Assembly (NCBI RefSeq): GCF_029338555.1
Contig: NZ_CP119989.1
Span: 2,170,001 to 2,234,000, forward strand
DNA from: Halobaculum marinum
GTDB taxonomy: Archaea; Halobacteriota; Halobacteria; Halobacteriales; Haloferacaceae
Reading direction: 5' to 3'
DNA: 64,000 nt
Part shown: piece after piece, positions 16,461-24,739 of the stretch
Position numbering within the stretch: the stretch's first letter is position 1
How the letters are laid out: every line of letters begins with the position of its first letter
Program-made: the position numbers and the translations under genes
The notes under the pieces: generated by a model
What the model was told of the DNA's origin: nothing
Databases searched by the model: none
Seen by the model: only the letters and a program-made list of their open reading frames with translations

Positions 16461-18026
16461 TCACCGCGCGGTGTCGGCGACTGACTGGAGCAGCGCCTCC
16501 GGCGACTCGGCGGGGTCGGCGTCGCGACCGCGGAGGACCGCCGTTCCGGCGTCCACACGTTCGCTGTCGGGGACCACGACCTTCTCGTGGTCGGCGACGC
16601 GCAGCGCCGCGCGGTGGAGGTCCGAGCCGACGGGCGCACCCACGTCGACGACGAGCGGGTCGCTGGTGAGGCGGGCGGCGACGGAGCCGTAGCCGGCGAC
16701 CTGTACGCCCATCCGCTCGGTCGCACCGGCGAACGCGCCGACGGCGGCCTCCGCGCGCTCGCGGTACTCGTCCTCGCCGGTGAGCGCCGCGAGGTCGAGC
16801 AGCGCGTCCGCGAACTCGACGACGCCGTCGATGGGGCGGAGGGGACGGTCGAGCATCCCCGCACCCGTGGCGGGGCCGTCGCGGAATGCGTCGGCGTCGC
16901 CCAGCACCTCGACCCCCCGGTCGGCGACCGCGCGGGCGACGTCGACGCCCGACCCGAGGACGGACTCGGCGCGGCAGAACGCCGCCGTCGTGCGCGCCAC
17001 GTCGGACAGGAGGTCAGTCTCGGTGTCCGCCTCGTCGGCGTGGCGGACGGTGCCGTCGTCGTCGACGAGCGTCTCTCGGAGGTACGCGAGCGTGCGCTCG
17101 GCGTCCGCACGGGCGGACTCGTCGTCGGTGTACGCTGCGAGCGTGAGAAGCGCGTCCGCTGCGAGCGCGTTGCCCCCGGCGTAGGCGGTCAGGTCGGTTC
17201 GTTCGCCGTCGGGCCCGACGCTGGCGCCGTAGGCGAACCCCGACCACAGGTCGGCGTCGAGGAACGCCCGAATCTCGTCGGCGACCTCGCGGTAGGACTC
17301 GTCGCCGGTGTAGAGGTAGGCGTTCGCGAACGCGCGCAGGACCCCCGCGTCGTCGGCCAGGAGTTTCTCGCGCGCCGGGTCCGACCAGTCGCGCGCGCCG
17401 GCGTAGCGGTAGACGCCGCCGTCGTCGTCGACGAGGTTGCGCTCGACGGCGTCGAGCGTCTGGGTCGCCTTGTAGCGGTCGCGCTTGAGCGCGAACTCGA
17501 CGGTCCGGGGCATCGGGAACTTGGCGTCGTCGCCCCAGCCGGCGAACTCGGGGTCCCACTGGGCGTCGAGTTGCCCCGCGAGGTGCGCCTCGATGGCGGT
17601 CGTCACCGGGCCGTGGGGCGTCTCACCGCCCGCGAGCGCGCGCGGGACGCGCCCGGCCTCCTCGCCGTTGTCGTCCCACGTCTCGCGGACGCGGTCGAGC
17701 ACCGATCGGAACCCGTCCGGGCCGAGGTACGTCGCGCCCGTGAGCAGTTCGCCCGAGGGAGTCGCGAACACGGTCGAGGGGAACCCGCCCATGTTGTAGC
17801 GCTCGCGGACGCGTGGCTCCCGGTCGACGTCCACTTTCACCGGGACGAAGCCGTCGTTCACGTTGGCGGCGATGCGCGGTTCCCCGAACGTCTCGACGAG
17901 CATCCGGTGGCAGTCGTCGCACCACGTCGCCGTGAGGAACAGCAGCACCGGCGTGTCGGTTCGCTCGGCCTCGGCGAACGCGTCGGCGCCCCACTCGCGC
18001 CACTCGACGCGCGTCTCTCCGGTCAT
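16461..18026 (-). CDS. YyaL/DUF255-type thioredoxin-fold protein
   Basis: 521 residues. The N-terminal about 115 residues are a DUF255 thioredoxin-like domain with TATWCDDCHRM (residues about 32-42), then GGFPSTVFATPSGELL. The rest is helical with repeated six-hairpin-glycosidase-like units (LRAFANAYLYTGDESYREVADEIRAFLDADLW). Full YyaL/SPATA20 proteins run near 680-720 residues; this one is shorter, which I believe is common in haloarchaea. No signal peptide. The biochemical role is unknown. Confidence 0.85.
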   Translation of the reverse strand: MTGETRVEWREWGADAFAEAERTDTPVLLFLTATWCDDCHRMLVETFGEPRIAANVNDGFVPVKVDVDREPRVRERYNMGGFPSTVFATPSGELLTGATYLGPDGFRSVLDRVRETWDDNGEEAGRVPRALAGGETPHGPVTTAIEAHLAGQLDAQWDPEFAGWGDDAKFPMPRTVEFALKRDRYKATQTLDAVERNLVDDDGGVYRYAGARDWSDPAREKLLADDAGVLRAFANAYLYTGDESYREVADEIRAFLDADLWSGFAYGASVGPDGERTDLTAYAGGNALAADALLTLAAYTDDESARADAERTLAYLRETLVDDDGTVRHADEADTETDLLSDVARTTAAFCRAESVLGSGVDVARAVADRGVEVLGDADAFRDGPATGAGMLDRPLRPIDGVVEFADALLDLAALTGEDEYRERAEAAVGAFAGATERMGVQVAGYGSVAARLTSDPLVVDVGAPVGSDLHRAALRVADHEKVVVPDSERVDAGTAVLRGRDADPAESPEALLQSVADTAR

Positions 18027-18160
18027 ACCGACGTTCGGAGGCCGCCCGGCGTAAAGTCGGCGTTCGCGGTCGACGCCGCCGCGGGGACGTCACCGCGTCA
18101 GTTTGCCCACGGTCACTCCGGGTCACGCCGGCGGGGCACCGGTGTGACAACGAAAAGGGC

Positions 18161-18166
18161 TATACA
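18161..18166 (+). promoter_or_regulatory. TATA box of the FxsA gene
   Basis: TATACA centred about 25 nt before the ATG at 18189, in a leaderless arrangement. Confidence 0.5.
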
Positions 18167-18188
18167 CGCCGCGCGGGGAACGCGTGGT

Positions 18189-18800
18189 ATGCGCATCCGG
18201 GTCCGCTACCTGATCGTCGCCCTGCTCGCGATCCCGCTCGCGGACGCCGCGTTCCTGCTGTACGTCGCCTCGAACGTCATCACGCCCGTGCAGACGGTCG
18301 CGCTGGTCGTTCTCACCGGGTTGCTCGGGATGCTTCTCGTGCGCGCAGAGGGTCGTCACACCCTCCGCGCGGTCCAGCGAAAGCTGTCTCGGGGCGAAGC
18401 GCCGACCGGCGAGGTGCTCGACGGCGCGCTGTTGATCGCCGCCGGCGCGTTCCTCCTCACGCCCGGCCTGGTGACCGACGCGCTGGGGTTCCTCCTCGCG
18501 TTGCCGCCGACGCGCTACCCGATCCGCGAGGTGCTGCGTCGGTACGTCGTCGTCCCGTACCTCGACAAGCAGGCGGACGGCTTCGTCACGGGGAACGTCT
18601 GGACCGCGGGCTTCCCGAACGCCGACGCCACAGACGGCGCGGGCGGTGCAGGCGGCGCGGGCGGCACCCGCGTCGACTTCGGCGGGCGCCCCGGTGCCGG
18701 CTCTGACTCCAAAGGCCGCGGCGCCAATCGCGACGACGATGACGTGGTTGACGTCGACTTCGAGGAGGTCGACGACGACGACCGCGAGCGGTCGACGTGA
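18189..18800 (+). CDS. FxsA-family membrane protein
   Basis: 203 residues from the ATG at 18189. Hydrophobic segments at about 7-27, 32-50 and 78-105 fit FxsA (YLIVALLAIPLADAAFLLYVAS, LLIAAGAFLLTPGLVTDALGFLL, where the LTPGxxTDxxG motif is diagnostic). The C-terminal 60 residues are a soluble Gly-rich then Asp/Glu-rich tail. In E. coli FxsA relieves phage exclusion by protein PifA when overproduced; the role in archaea is unknown. Confidence 0.88.
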   Translation: MRIRVRYLIVALLAIPLADAAFLLYVASNVITPVQTVALVVLTGLLGMLLVRAEGRHTLRAVQRKLSRGEAPTGEVLDGALLIAAGAFLLTPGLVTDALGFLLALPPTRYPIREVLRRYVVVPYLDKQADGFVTGNVWTAGFPNADATDGAGGAGGAGGTRVDFGGRPGAGSDSKGRGANRDDDDVVDVDFEEVDDDDRERST

Positions 18801-18865
18801 GGGGCCACCACCCGACGACTGCGGCGTGCAACCGCATGACGTAGCGGCGATCGCGAACGGAAACG

Positions 18866-18873
18866 CTTATCCA
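18866..18873 (+). promoter_or_regulatory. TATA-like element of tRNA-Ile
   Basis: CTTATCCA about 35 nt before the tRNA 5' end allows a short trimmed 5' leader. Confidence 0.4.
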
Positions 18874-18905
18874 ATCCCTTCCACTATCCGTAGATGCGCT
18901 CACCT

Positions 18906-18979
18906 GGGCCAATAGCTCAGTCAGGTTGAGCGCTCGGCTGATAACCGGGAGGTCCGCGGTTCAAATCCGCGTTGGCCCA
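18906..18979 (+). tRNA. tRNA-Ile (GAU)
   Basis: A 74-nt cloverleaf. Acceptor GGGCCAA pairs with TTGGCCC with discriminator A. The D-arm uses GCTC/GAGC. The anticodon loop CTGATAA sits on CTCGG/CCGGG and carries GAT. The T-arm CGCGG-TTCAAAT-CCGCG is perfect. No intron, and CCA is not encoded. It reads AUC/AUU isoleucine codons. No integrase or duplicated 3' end was found, so there is no sign that it serves as an attachment site here. Confidence 0.96.
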
Positions 18980-18987
18980 TCCAAGAA

Positions 18988-19043
18988 TTCGCCGGTGTGG
19001 TGCCGGCGAGAATTGGGGCCATGGCTCCCCAGCCACCCAATTT
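18988..19043 (+). ncRNA. Two tandem hairpins directly 3' of tRNA-Ile (candidate structured RNA)
   Basis: Hairpin 1 is TCGCCGG (18989-18995) with CCGGCGA (19003-19009). Hairpin 2 is AATTGGG (19011-19017) with CCCAATT (19036-19042). It is topped by TGGCT-CCCC-AGCCA, which continues the stem on the 3' side and leaves a 4-nt bulge GCCA on the 5' side. No T-run follows, so it does not look like a simple terminator. It starts 9 nt after the tRNA and could be a cotranscribed RNA or a processing signal. Function is unknown. Confidence 0.4.
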
Positions 19044-19289
19044 CCGTACACTACATCGCTGAGTCACATCACACTGTCTCTCGGCGCTCGACGACCGCCA
19101 GAGAGGCGAGTGACGCCGTCCACGGCCCCGCTGGAGCGCTCGGTACCGTCGAGTAGTGAGCCCCAGTGAGCGACGTGTTTCTCACGTCCGATACTAGGGT
19201 CGTTGGCTTTAACTTGTAAAGGTAAGTTCCGTGGAACGAACACAGTGCGAACGCGGGGTCCGGTCCGCGCGCCTGTACGAGCTCCAACA
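19044..19289 (+). promoter_or_regulatory. Pilin upstream region with TATA box
   Basis: Between the hairpins and the pilin ATG I see no gene. CTTTAACTT at 19207-19215 is the best TATA box and would give a 5' leader of roughly 50 nt, longer than most genes here. No Shine-Dalgarno is evident before 19290. Confidence 0.4.
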
Positions 19290-19700
19290 ATGGACTTCAC
19301 ACAACTCTTCGACGACGACCGCGCCGTCTCGCCGGTCATCGGCGTCATCCTGATGGTCGCGATCACCGTGATCCTCGCGGCAGTCATCGGCTCGTTCGTC
19401 CTCGGACTGGGCAACAGCTTCCAGCAGACGGCACCGAACGCGAACTTCCAATTCGACTACGGCTCCGGTGGCAACGGCGTGAATGCAACTCACACGGGAG
19501 GAGACACGATCTCTGCTGACGACAGCCTCAACCTGACGGTGGCCGGGACCTCAGTCGCTTCAGCGGACAGTAGTGTTTCAGCTGGTGTCAGTTTCGGAAA
19601 CGACACCGCACCATACAGCCAGGGTGACATGGTGCGCGTCGTCTGGACCGCAGCCTCGGGCGACACGTCTCAAGTCCTCGCCGATGAGGAAGCGCCGTAA
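19290..19700 (+). CDS. Type IV pilin (Pilin_N / DUF1628), PilA-like
   Basis: 136 residues from the ATG at 19290. Short basic-poor leader [11 protein letters not shown], then the class III signal and hydrophobic helix [30 protein letters not shown] (residues about 12-40), followed by [13 protein letters not shown], a hallmark of haloarchaeal pilins. Prepilin peptidase PibD would cut just before the hydrophobic helix. The remaining about 90 residues are a beta-rich Ser/Thr/Gly ectodomain. These pilins build adhesion pili and modulate motility in Haloferax (family knowledge). No pilus ATPase or membrane gene is adjacent. Confidence 0.9.
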   Translation: MDFTQLFDDDRAVSPVIGVILMVAITVILAAVIGSFVLGLGNSFQQTAPNANFQFDYGSGGNGVNATHTGGDTISADDSLNLTVAGTSVASADSSVSAGVSFGNDTAPYSQGDMVRVVWTAASGDTSQVLADEEAP

Positions 19701-19721
19701 CGAGAGACGAACCGACTCACG

Positions 19722-19728
19722 ATTTTTT
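19722..19728 (+). terminator. T-run after the pilin gene
   Basis: A TTTTTT tract 22 nt after the pilin stop, rare in this GC-rich DNA, matches the oligo-T terminators of archaea. Confidence 0.4.
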
Positions 19729-19811
19729 GGCGCCCACCAACACGACCACTACCGGTAGGTCCGTTACGTAGTAAGCGACGGCAACACGGGTTTTCACCGT
19801 CAGTTCTCGTT

Positions 19812-21032
19812 TCAGAAGCCCTCCCGAAGAAACGGCTCCGTCCTCGGGAATGCCGCCGCGAGGTCCGACCGCGTCTCGTCGTCGACCTCCACCTCACCGA
19901 TCTCGACGAGCCGGTCGCTCCCGTGTGATCCGACGACGAGTCGTGAGAGCGCGCCCACGCCGAGCGTAACTCCCGCGGCGTCGGTCTCCACCGCCGAGAC
20001 GGTGCCGCGACCGCCGGCGACACGCAACCGGAACGGCTGGTCGTTCCACGGGCAGGTGTCGTCGCGCACGTCGAGCACGACCTCTGCCTCAACGTCCACC
20101 GGGTACGAGATGGACTCCAGCGCCGCGGCCACGTCCACGAGGCGGACCATCGGTCCCGGGCGGACCTCCGTCTCTGCGGCCCGGGGGTCGTCGAGGTCGT
20201 CGAACAGGCGCTCGTCGGCGGTGCTCGGGATCCGAACGCGCTCGACCTGCGAGTCGTGGTTCCGACAGAAGCGCAGCAGGTGTCCACGCGCCTCTCGGTC
20301 CCGATAGGCGAACTCGCTGACAGCCAGCGTCTTGCCGTCGTCGCCGTCCTCGACCGTGTAGACGAGGTAGCCGCCGAGGTCGTCCCCGGCGTCCCCCGCG
20401 GTCCAGCCGTACACGTACGGGTCCGTCTGCCACGACTGGAACACCCGAGTTCGCCACCACTCCTCCGACCGGTCCAAGCGGAGGTCTGCGGGCCCCCACG
20501 CCGCGTACACGTCGTCCGCGCGCGCCCAGTCGTCCGGGTCGAGGCGTTCGTACGTCCCCTCGGCGGGTGGGCACGCGGACGACAGCGCGTCGGGGGCGAC
20601 CGTCGTCCGCGAGTAGTCGTTCACGCGTGCGTATCCGAGTCTCCGGTAGAACGGGAACTCGAAGGGCCACAGTGTGGCGAACGCGACGCCGTCGTCGCGG
20701 AATTCGCGGTGGACCGCGGTCAACAGGTCGCGGACCAACCCCTCGCGGCGGTACTCCGGCGGCGACGCGACTGCGGACACGCCACCTGCCTCGTGGACCT
20801 CGCCGCGGATCTGCATCGAGAAGTCGTAGTACCCGCAGACGACCGTGAGATCATCGGCGCTCGGATCGTCGCGTCGCTCGGCGGGTGCGTCGTACATCGC
20901 GCGCGGGTGGAACGAGTCGGGTCGGTCGGGGCCCTCGGGCGTGTAGTCTGGGCCGCGCTCGGGGGAGAAGGCGTACACGAGCGCGGCGTCGAGGGCGTCC
21001 TCGTGGGTGTCGGGAACCGGCCGGTAGTCCAT
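19812..21032 (-). CDS. Eis-like GNAT N-acetyltransferase
   Basis: 406 residues from the ATG at 21032; the frame extends to 21233 only through a non-conserved stretch. The N-terminal GNAT fold shows GGVSAVASPPEYRREGLVRDLL (acetyl-CoA pyrophosphate loop V-x-x-x-x-R-x-x-G) and FATLWPFEFPFYRRLGYARVND. A second GNAT-like fold and a C-terminal SCP2-like sterol-carrier domain (RLRVAGGRGTVSAVETDAAGVTLGVGALSRLVVG) follow. This tripartite plan is that of mycobacterial Eis aminoglycoside/lysine acetyltransferases. The true substrate is unknown. Confidence 0.85.
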   Translation of the reverse strand: MDYRPVPDTHEDALDAALVYAFSPERGPDYTPEGPDRPDSFHPRAMYDAPAERRDDPSADDLTVVCGYYDFSMQIRGEVHEAGGVSAVASPPEYRREGLVRDLLTAVHREFRDDGVAFATLWPFEFPFYRRLGYARVNDYSRTTVAPDALSSACPPAEGTYERLDPDDWARADDVYAAWGPADLRLDRSEEWWRTRVFQSWQTDPYVYGWTAGDAGDDLGGYLVYTVEDGDDGKTLAVSEFAYRDREARGHLLRFCRNHDSQVERVRIPSTADERLFDDLDDPRAAETEVRPGPMVRLVDVAAALESISYPVDVEAEVVLDVRDDTCPWNDQPFRLRVAGGRGTVSAVETDAAGVTLGVGALSRLVVGSHGSDRLVEIGEVEVDDETRSDLAAAFPRTEPFLREGF

Positions 21033-21141
21033 GGGTACGCCGTCCGGCCCGAGGACAAATCGTTTGCGGGGGCGTGCCACCGCCGGCCACGGGCTCCCTT
21101 CGGATCGCGGGGTTCTCCTTCGCGGGTCCCCGAGTAGGGGT

Positions 21142-21480
21142 ATGGCCGACAGCACGCGACTGCGCGACCGGCTCACCCGCGACCGACTCCTGCTCGCGGC
21201 AGTGTTGGTGGTCGGTATCGCCGGCACGGGCATCGTCCGTCGTCAACTCGGCGTCCTCGGTTACAACGGGCTCGGGCGACTCGTCTTCATCCTCGGTTAC
21301 GGCGTCACCGTGTTCCTCGTGTGGTACGGCTGGATCCGCCCACTCGACATCACCGGCCCGGCCGGTGACCGCGGGATGGAACCGACCGTGGGAGACGGCA
21401 CGTCCGACCGAGCGGATACTGACGCGCCCGGCGCCGATCACGATGGTGGCGAATCCGGCGACGCCAACCAGACGCGGTGA
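21142..21480 (+). CDS. Small membrane protein, unknown function
   Basis: 112 residues from the ATG at 21142. Two hydrophobic helices, LLLAAVLVVGIAGTGIV (residues 17-33) and LVFILGYGVTVFLVWYGW (47-64), are followed by a soluble Asp-rich tail. Family not recognised. It is divergent from the Eis-like gene and 115 nt before the next membrane gene. Confidence 0.65.
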   Translation: MADSTRLRDRLTRDRLLLAAVLVVGIAGTGIVRRQLGVLGYNGLGRLVFILGYGVTVFLVWYGWIRPLDITGPAGDRGMEPTVGDGTSDRADTDAPGADHDGGESGDANQTR

Positions 21481-21595
21481 ACGACCCGCCGAACCCGATC
21501 GGTACCCACCCGGAGTCCAGTCATCGCGGGGTGGCTGAGAAACGAGCGAGAACGGAACGTTAATGCGGCGGCCCGGGCCAAGTCACAACCAACAG

Positions 21596-21844
21596 ATGAT
21601 CCCGCTCCAGGTCGTGGACAGCTTCCTGCTCCCGTACAACGTCGGTCAGGCGCTGCTCCTCGGGTTCGTGCTGACGACACTCGCGACACTGCCCGTCTCC
21701 CGGAAGGCGATGGCGCTCAACACGATGCTGTTCGGTGTGATCTTCCTCTTGACGCCACAGTCGCTCGTGCCGGTGCACTACCTCTTCCTCGGCATCGTGC
21801 TGTGTGTCGTCGGGCCGCTCGTGTTCGTCGTCTCGCGCCGCTGA
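21596..21844 (+). CDS. Small membrane protein, unknown function
   Basis: 82 residues from the ATG at 21596; the ATG at 21563 is also in frame but lies inside the TATA-like GTTAATG that fits a leaderless start at 21596. Three hydrophobic segments fill nearly the whole chain (QALLLGFVLTTLATLPV, LNTMLFGVIFLLTP, YLFLGIVLCVVGPLVFVV). Family not recognised. It precedes homoserine kinase by 94 nt. Confidence 0.65.
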   Translation: MIPLQVVDSFLLPYNVGQALLLGFVLTTLATLPVSRKAMALNTMLFGVIFLLTPQSLVPVHYLFLGIVLCVVGPLVFVVSRR

Positions 21845-21938
21845 GACGGTCGACCGCGACGCCCCACCGACACCCGACGGAGCGACCGACCTCGCGTCGA
21901 ACGTCATCCTTTTGCCCGCCGCGACGGACCGACGCGGC

Positions 21939-22817
21939 ATGGTAACCGCCCGCGCACCCGCCACCAGCGCGAATCTCGGCAGCGGCTTCGACACCTTCGG
22001 CGTCGCGCTCTCGCACCCCGCCGACACCGTCTCCGTCGAACGCGCCGCCGAGACGACTATCGAGGTGAGCGGCGCGGGCGCCCAGTACATCCCGACCGAC
22101 CCCGACAAGAACGTCGTCGGCGCCGTCGCCGAGGCGCTCGACGCTCCCGCCCACATCCACATCGACAAGGGCGTGCGCCCGTCCTCGGGACTCGGCTCCT
22201 CGGCCGCCTCCGCCGCCGCCGCCGCGGTCGCGCTCAACGAGTTGTACGACCGCGGCTACTCGGCCCACGACCTCGTCCCGGTCGCCGCCGAAGGAGAGGC
22301 GGTCGTCTCCGGCGAGGCGCACGCCGACAACGTCGCGCCGTCGCTGCTCGGCGGCTTCACGGTCGTCCGCAGCGACGACGGCGCCACCAGCGTCGACGCG
22401 GACCTGCCGCTCGTAGCGTGTCTCCCGGAGGTCGTCGTGTCGACGCGCGACGCCCGTCGGGTCGTTCCAGACACGCTCTCGATGGCGGACCACGTCGAGA
22501 CGGTCGGCAACGCCGCAACGCTCACCGCGGGGATGTGTCGCTCCGACCCGGAGCTCGTGGGGCGGGGGATGGACGACCCAGTCGTCACTCCGGCGCGCGC
22601 AGAACTCATCACCGGCTACGCCGACGTCCGCGAGGCCGCGCTCGCGGCGGGGGCGACGGGCGTCACCGTCAGCGGCGCGGGGCCGAGCGTCCTCGCGGTC
22701 CCCGAACCGGGCTGTCGGCGCGCAGTCGCCGCGGCGATGGTGGAGGCGTTCGCCGACGCCGGCGTCGGCGCGCGCGCCTATCAGACGGAGGTCGGTCGCG
22801 GCGCGACGGTGCTGTGA
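21939..22817 (+). CDS. thrB: Homoserine kinase
   Basis: 292 residues from the ATG at 21939. A GHMP-family kinase: ARAPATSANLGSGFDTFG at the N-terminus, the ATP loop PSSGLGSSAASAAAAA at residues about 87-102, and GVTVSGAGPSVLAV near the C-terminus. It phosphorylates homoserine in threonine synthesis, feeding the threonine-to-isoleucine route served by the ilv genes further right. Its stop codon at 22815-22817 abuts the stop of the convergent DCC gene with no base between. Confidence 0.93.
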   Translation: MVTARAPATSANLGSGFDTFGVALSHPADTVSVERAAETTIEVSGAGAQYIPTDPDKNVVGAVAEALDAPAHIHIDKGVRPSSGLGSSAASAAAAAVALNELYDRGYSAHDLVPVAAEGEAVVSGEAHADNVAPSLLGGFTVVRSDDGATSVDADLPLVACLPEVVVSTRDARRVVPDTLSMADHVETVGNAATLTAGMCRSDPELVGRGMDDPVVTPARAELITGYADVREAALAAGATGVTVSGAGPSVLAVPEPGCRRAVAAAMVEAFADAGVGARAYQTEVGRGATVL

Positions 22818-23270
22818 CTACTCCAGCGCGCGCTCGGCGAACCGCGCTCTGACCTCGGGCTCTGGCACCTCGCAGACGTCCTTCTTGCCGAACACGTCGT
22901 ACCGGTACTCGGCGACCAGATCGTAGACGGCGTCGCGGACGCCGAGCGGGAGCCGTCGCAGTTCCCACGCGAGCCGCCACGGGAGCCCGAGCCGTCGCGC
23001 GACTCGCAGCGCCGCCGTCGACTTCTGGAACGTGTCGTCGCCCTCGACGAGCACGAACGAGTCGTGGCCCTCGGTCGGGAGGCCGCGCTCGCGGAGGAGC
23101 GCCTCCCCCACGGGAGACTCCAGCGGTGCGAACCGGAACACGCCGGCGTCGTCGTGGCGGACGAGAAAGCGGATCGTCCCGTGACAGAGGTTGCAGACGC
23201 CGTCGAACAGAATCACCGGGTGTCGGTCCGGGTCCACGTCTGCGAGCGGGTCGGCGGCGGTGTCGCTCAT
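22818..23270 (-). CDS. DCC-family thiol-disulfide oxidoreductase (DUF393)
   Basis: 150 residues from the ATG at 23270. The defining FDGVCNLCHGTIRFLVRHD at residues about 20-38 carries DxxCxxC, and RFAPLESPVGEALLRERGL and FQKSTAALRVARRLGLPW follow, as in the family. A thioredoxin-like fold with a CNLC redox pair. The physiological partner is unknown. It is convergent and back to back with thrB. Confidence 0.9.
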   Translation of the reverse strand: MSDTAADPLADVDPDRHPVILFDGVCNLCHGTIRFLVRHDDAGVFRFAPLESPVGEALLRERGLPTEGHDSFVLVEGDDTFQKSTAALRVARRLGLPWRLAWELRRLPLGVRDAVYDLVAEYRYDVFGKKDVCEVPEPEVRARFAERALE

Positions 23271-23539
23271 CGACGGAAGATGGGGCGCCGTGGGTATCAA
23301 CGCGACGGCGGTGGCGGTCGCCGCGAGTCCGTCCAGTGGGTGGCGCGGAAGCGCCCCATCGAGAGGCTGGGCGAACAGGCGACACGGCGAGGTGACTCCG
23401 CGAAGCGGCGTGTCGCACACCTGCGTGCACTCCGCGGCGGTCGTCAGATCACGACGGACGCGCCGCTGTGGTCGCGTGTTCGCTGAAAAACGTTCGGCAG
23501 TCGGCGGGTGGTGGGCAGTGGTGAGCCGTGTCGACCGAC

Positions 23540-24448
23540 TCAGACGCCGCGGCCCTGGAGCTTCTCCTCCTCGGGCATCGTCTCGTTCGCCTGGCCCTTC
23601 ATGCCGGCGCCGATGCCCTTGGCGATCTCTTTGAGCGTCTCGGGGTCGTCGTAGTTGTTGACGGCCTGGACGATGGCCTCGCCCATCTTGGTCGGGTCCT
23701 CGGCGCCGAAGATGCCGGAGCCGACGAAGATGCCGTCACAGCCGTGCTGCATCATGAGCGCCGCGTCGGCGGGCGTCGCGATGCCGCCCGCGGCGAAGTT
23801 GACGACCGGGAGCCGGCCCATGTCGGCGGTCTCGTGGACGAGGTCGCGGGGTGCCTCGTTCTTGCGTGCCCACTCGTCGCGCTCCTCGTAGTTCATGCCC
23901 GAGAGCTTGCGGATAGAGCGCTGGATACTGCGCTGGTGGGTGACCGCCTGGTTCACGTCGCCCGTGCCGGCCTCGCCCTTCGTCCGGATCATCGCCGCGC
24001 CCTCGTCGATGCGGCGCAGCGCCTCGCCGAGGTTGCGGGCGCCGCAGACGAACGGCGCGGTGAACTCCCGCTTGTCGATGTGGTAGCGCTCGTCGGCGGT
24101 CGTGAGCACCTCGGACTCGTCGAGCATGTCGGCGCCGGCGGCCTCCAGAATCTGCGCCTCGGCGGTGTGACCGATCCGGCACTTGCCCATCACCGGAATG
24201 GACACCTCGTCGATGACCTGCTCCAGTTTCCCGGGGTCGGCCATCCGCGCGACGCCGCCGCGCTTGCGGATGTCCGCCGGCACCGATTCGAGGTGCATGA
24301 CGGCGACCGCGCCCGCGTCCTCGGCGATCCGTGCCTGCTCGTTGTCGACGACGTCCATGATGACGCCGCCTTTCTGCATCCGTGCGAAGCCGCGCTTCAC
24401 GAGCTCCGTCCCGCGTCGAAGCTCTTCGAGATCGGTCTCCTCGGTCAT
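23540..24448 (-). CDS. pdxS: Pyridoxal 5'-phosphate synthase lyase subunit PdxS
   Basis: 302 residues, typical. PdxS condenses ribose 5-phosphate, glyceraldehyde 3-phosphate and ammonia to PLP, with ammonia supplied by the glutaminase PdxT. Motifs: [39 protein letters not shown] with the first catalytic Lys, [17 protein letters not shown] with the second, and [16 protein letters not shown] for phosphate binding. No pdxT is beside it. PLP is the cofactor of the transaminase step ending branched-chain synthesis, but the genes are not linked. Confidence 0.97.
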   Translation of the reverse strand: MTEETDLEELRRGTELVKRGFARMQKGGVIMDVVDNEQARIAEDAGAVAVMHLESVPADIRKRGGVARMADPGKLEQVIDEVSIPVMGKCRIGHTAEAQILEAAGADMLDESEVLTTADERYHIDKREFTAPFVCGARNLGEALRRIDEGAAMIRTKGEAGTGDVNQAVTHQRSIQRSIRKLSGMNYEERDEWARKNEAPRDLVHETADMGRLPVVNFAAGGIATPADAALMMQHGCDGIFVGSGIFGAEDPTKMGEAIVQAVNNYDDPETLKEIAKGIGAGMKGQANETMPEEEKLQGRGV

Positions 24449-24739
24449 ACCTCCGCTTACGGGTCTGCGTACCTAACGGTTGTCCTTCCCGGGGAACGAG
24501 TCGCAGACCGCGCCGGCGTCGCCGCCGATTCACGCCCCGTCGAGCGCCGGAATCTGGAGCGCTCCGCGGCGGCGTCCGAGCGTGCATATTCAGCCGCGCG
24601 AGCACATCACGGACACGTCTTCGCGAGTCGCGGACCTGCTTGCGACGCCCCGCTCAGTCGACTCCCGGAATGGAAGCGACCCCCGCACCCGACCGCCGAC
24701 CCGGCCTAACCGCAGAGTGACACCCGCGCTCGGAGTCGC
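24449..24739. other. Intergenic region, pdxS to the large surface protein
   Basis: 291 nt upstream of pdxS and downstream of the surface-protein gene. On the minus strand CCGTTAGG about 27 nt before the pdxS ATG may be its TATA box. Nothing else is recognised: no conserved short ORF and no strong repeat. Confidence 0.4.

Noticed and set aside
18906-18979. tRNA-Ile as an attachment site for an integrated element
   Set aside because: No integrase, no second copy of the tRNA 3' end and no foreign gene block follow it.
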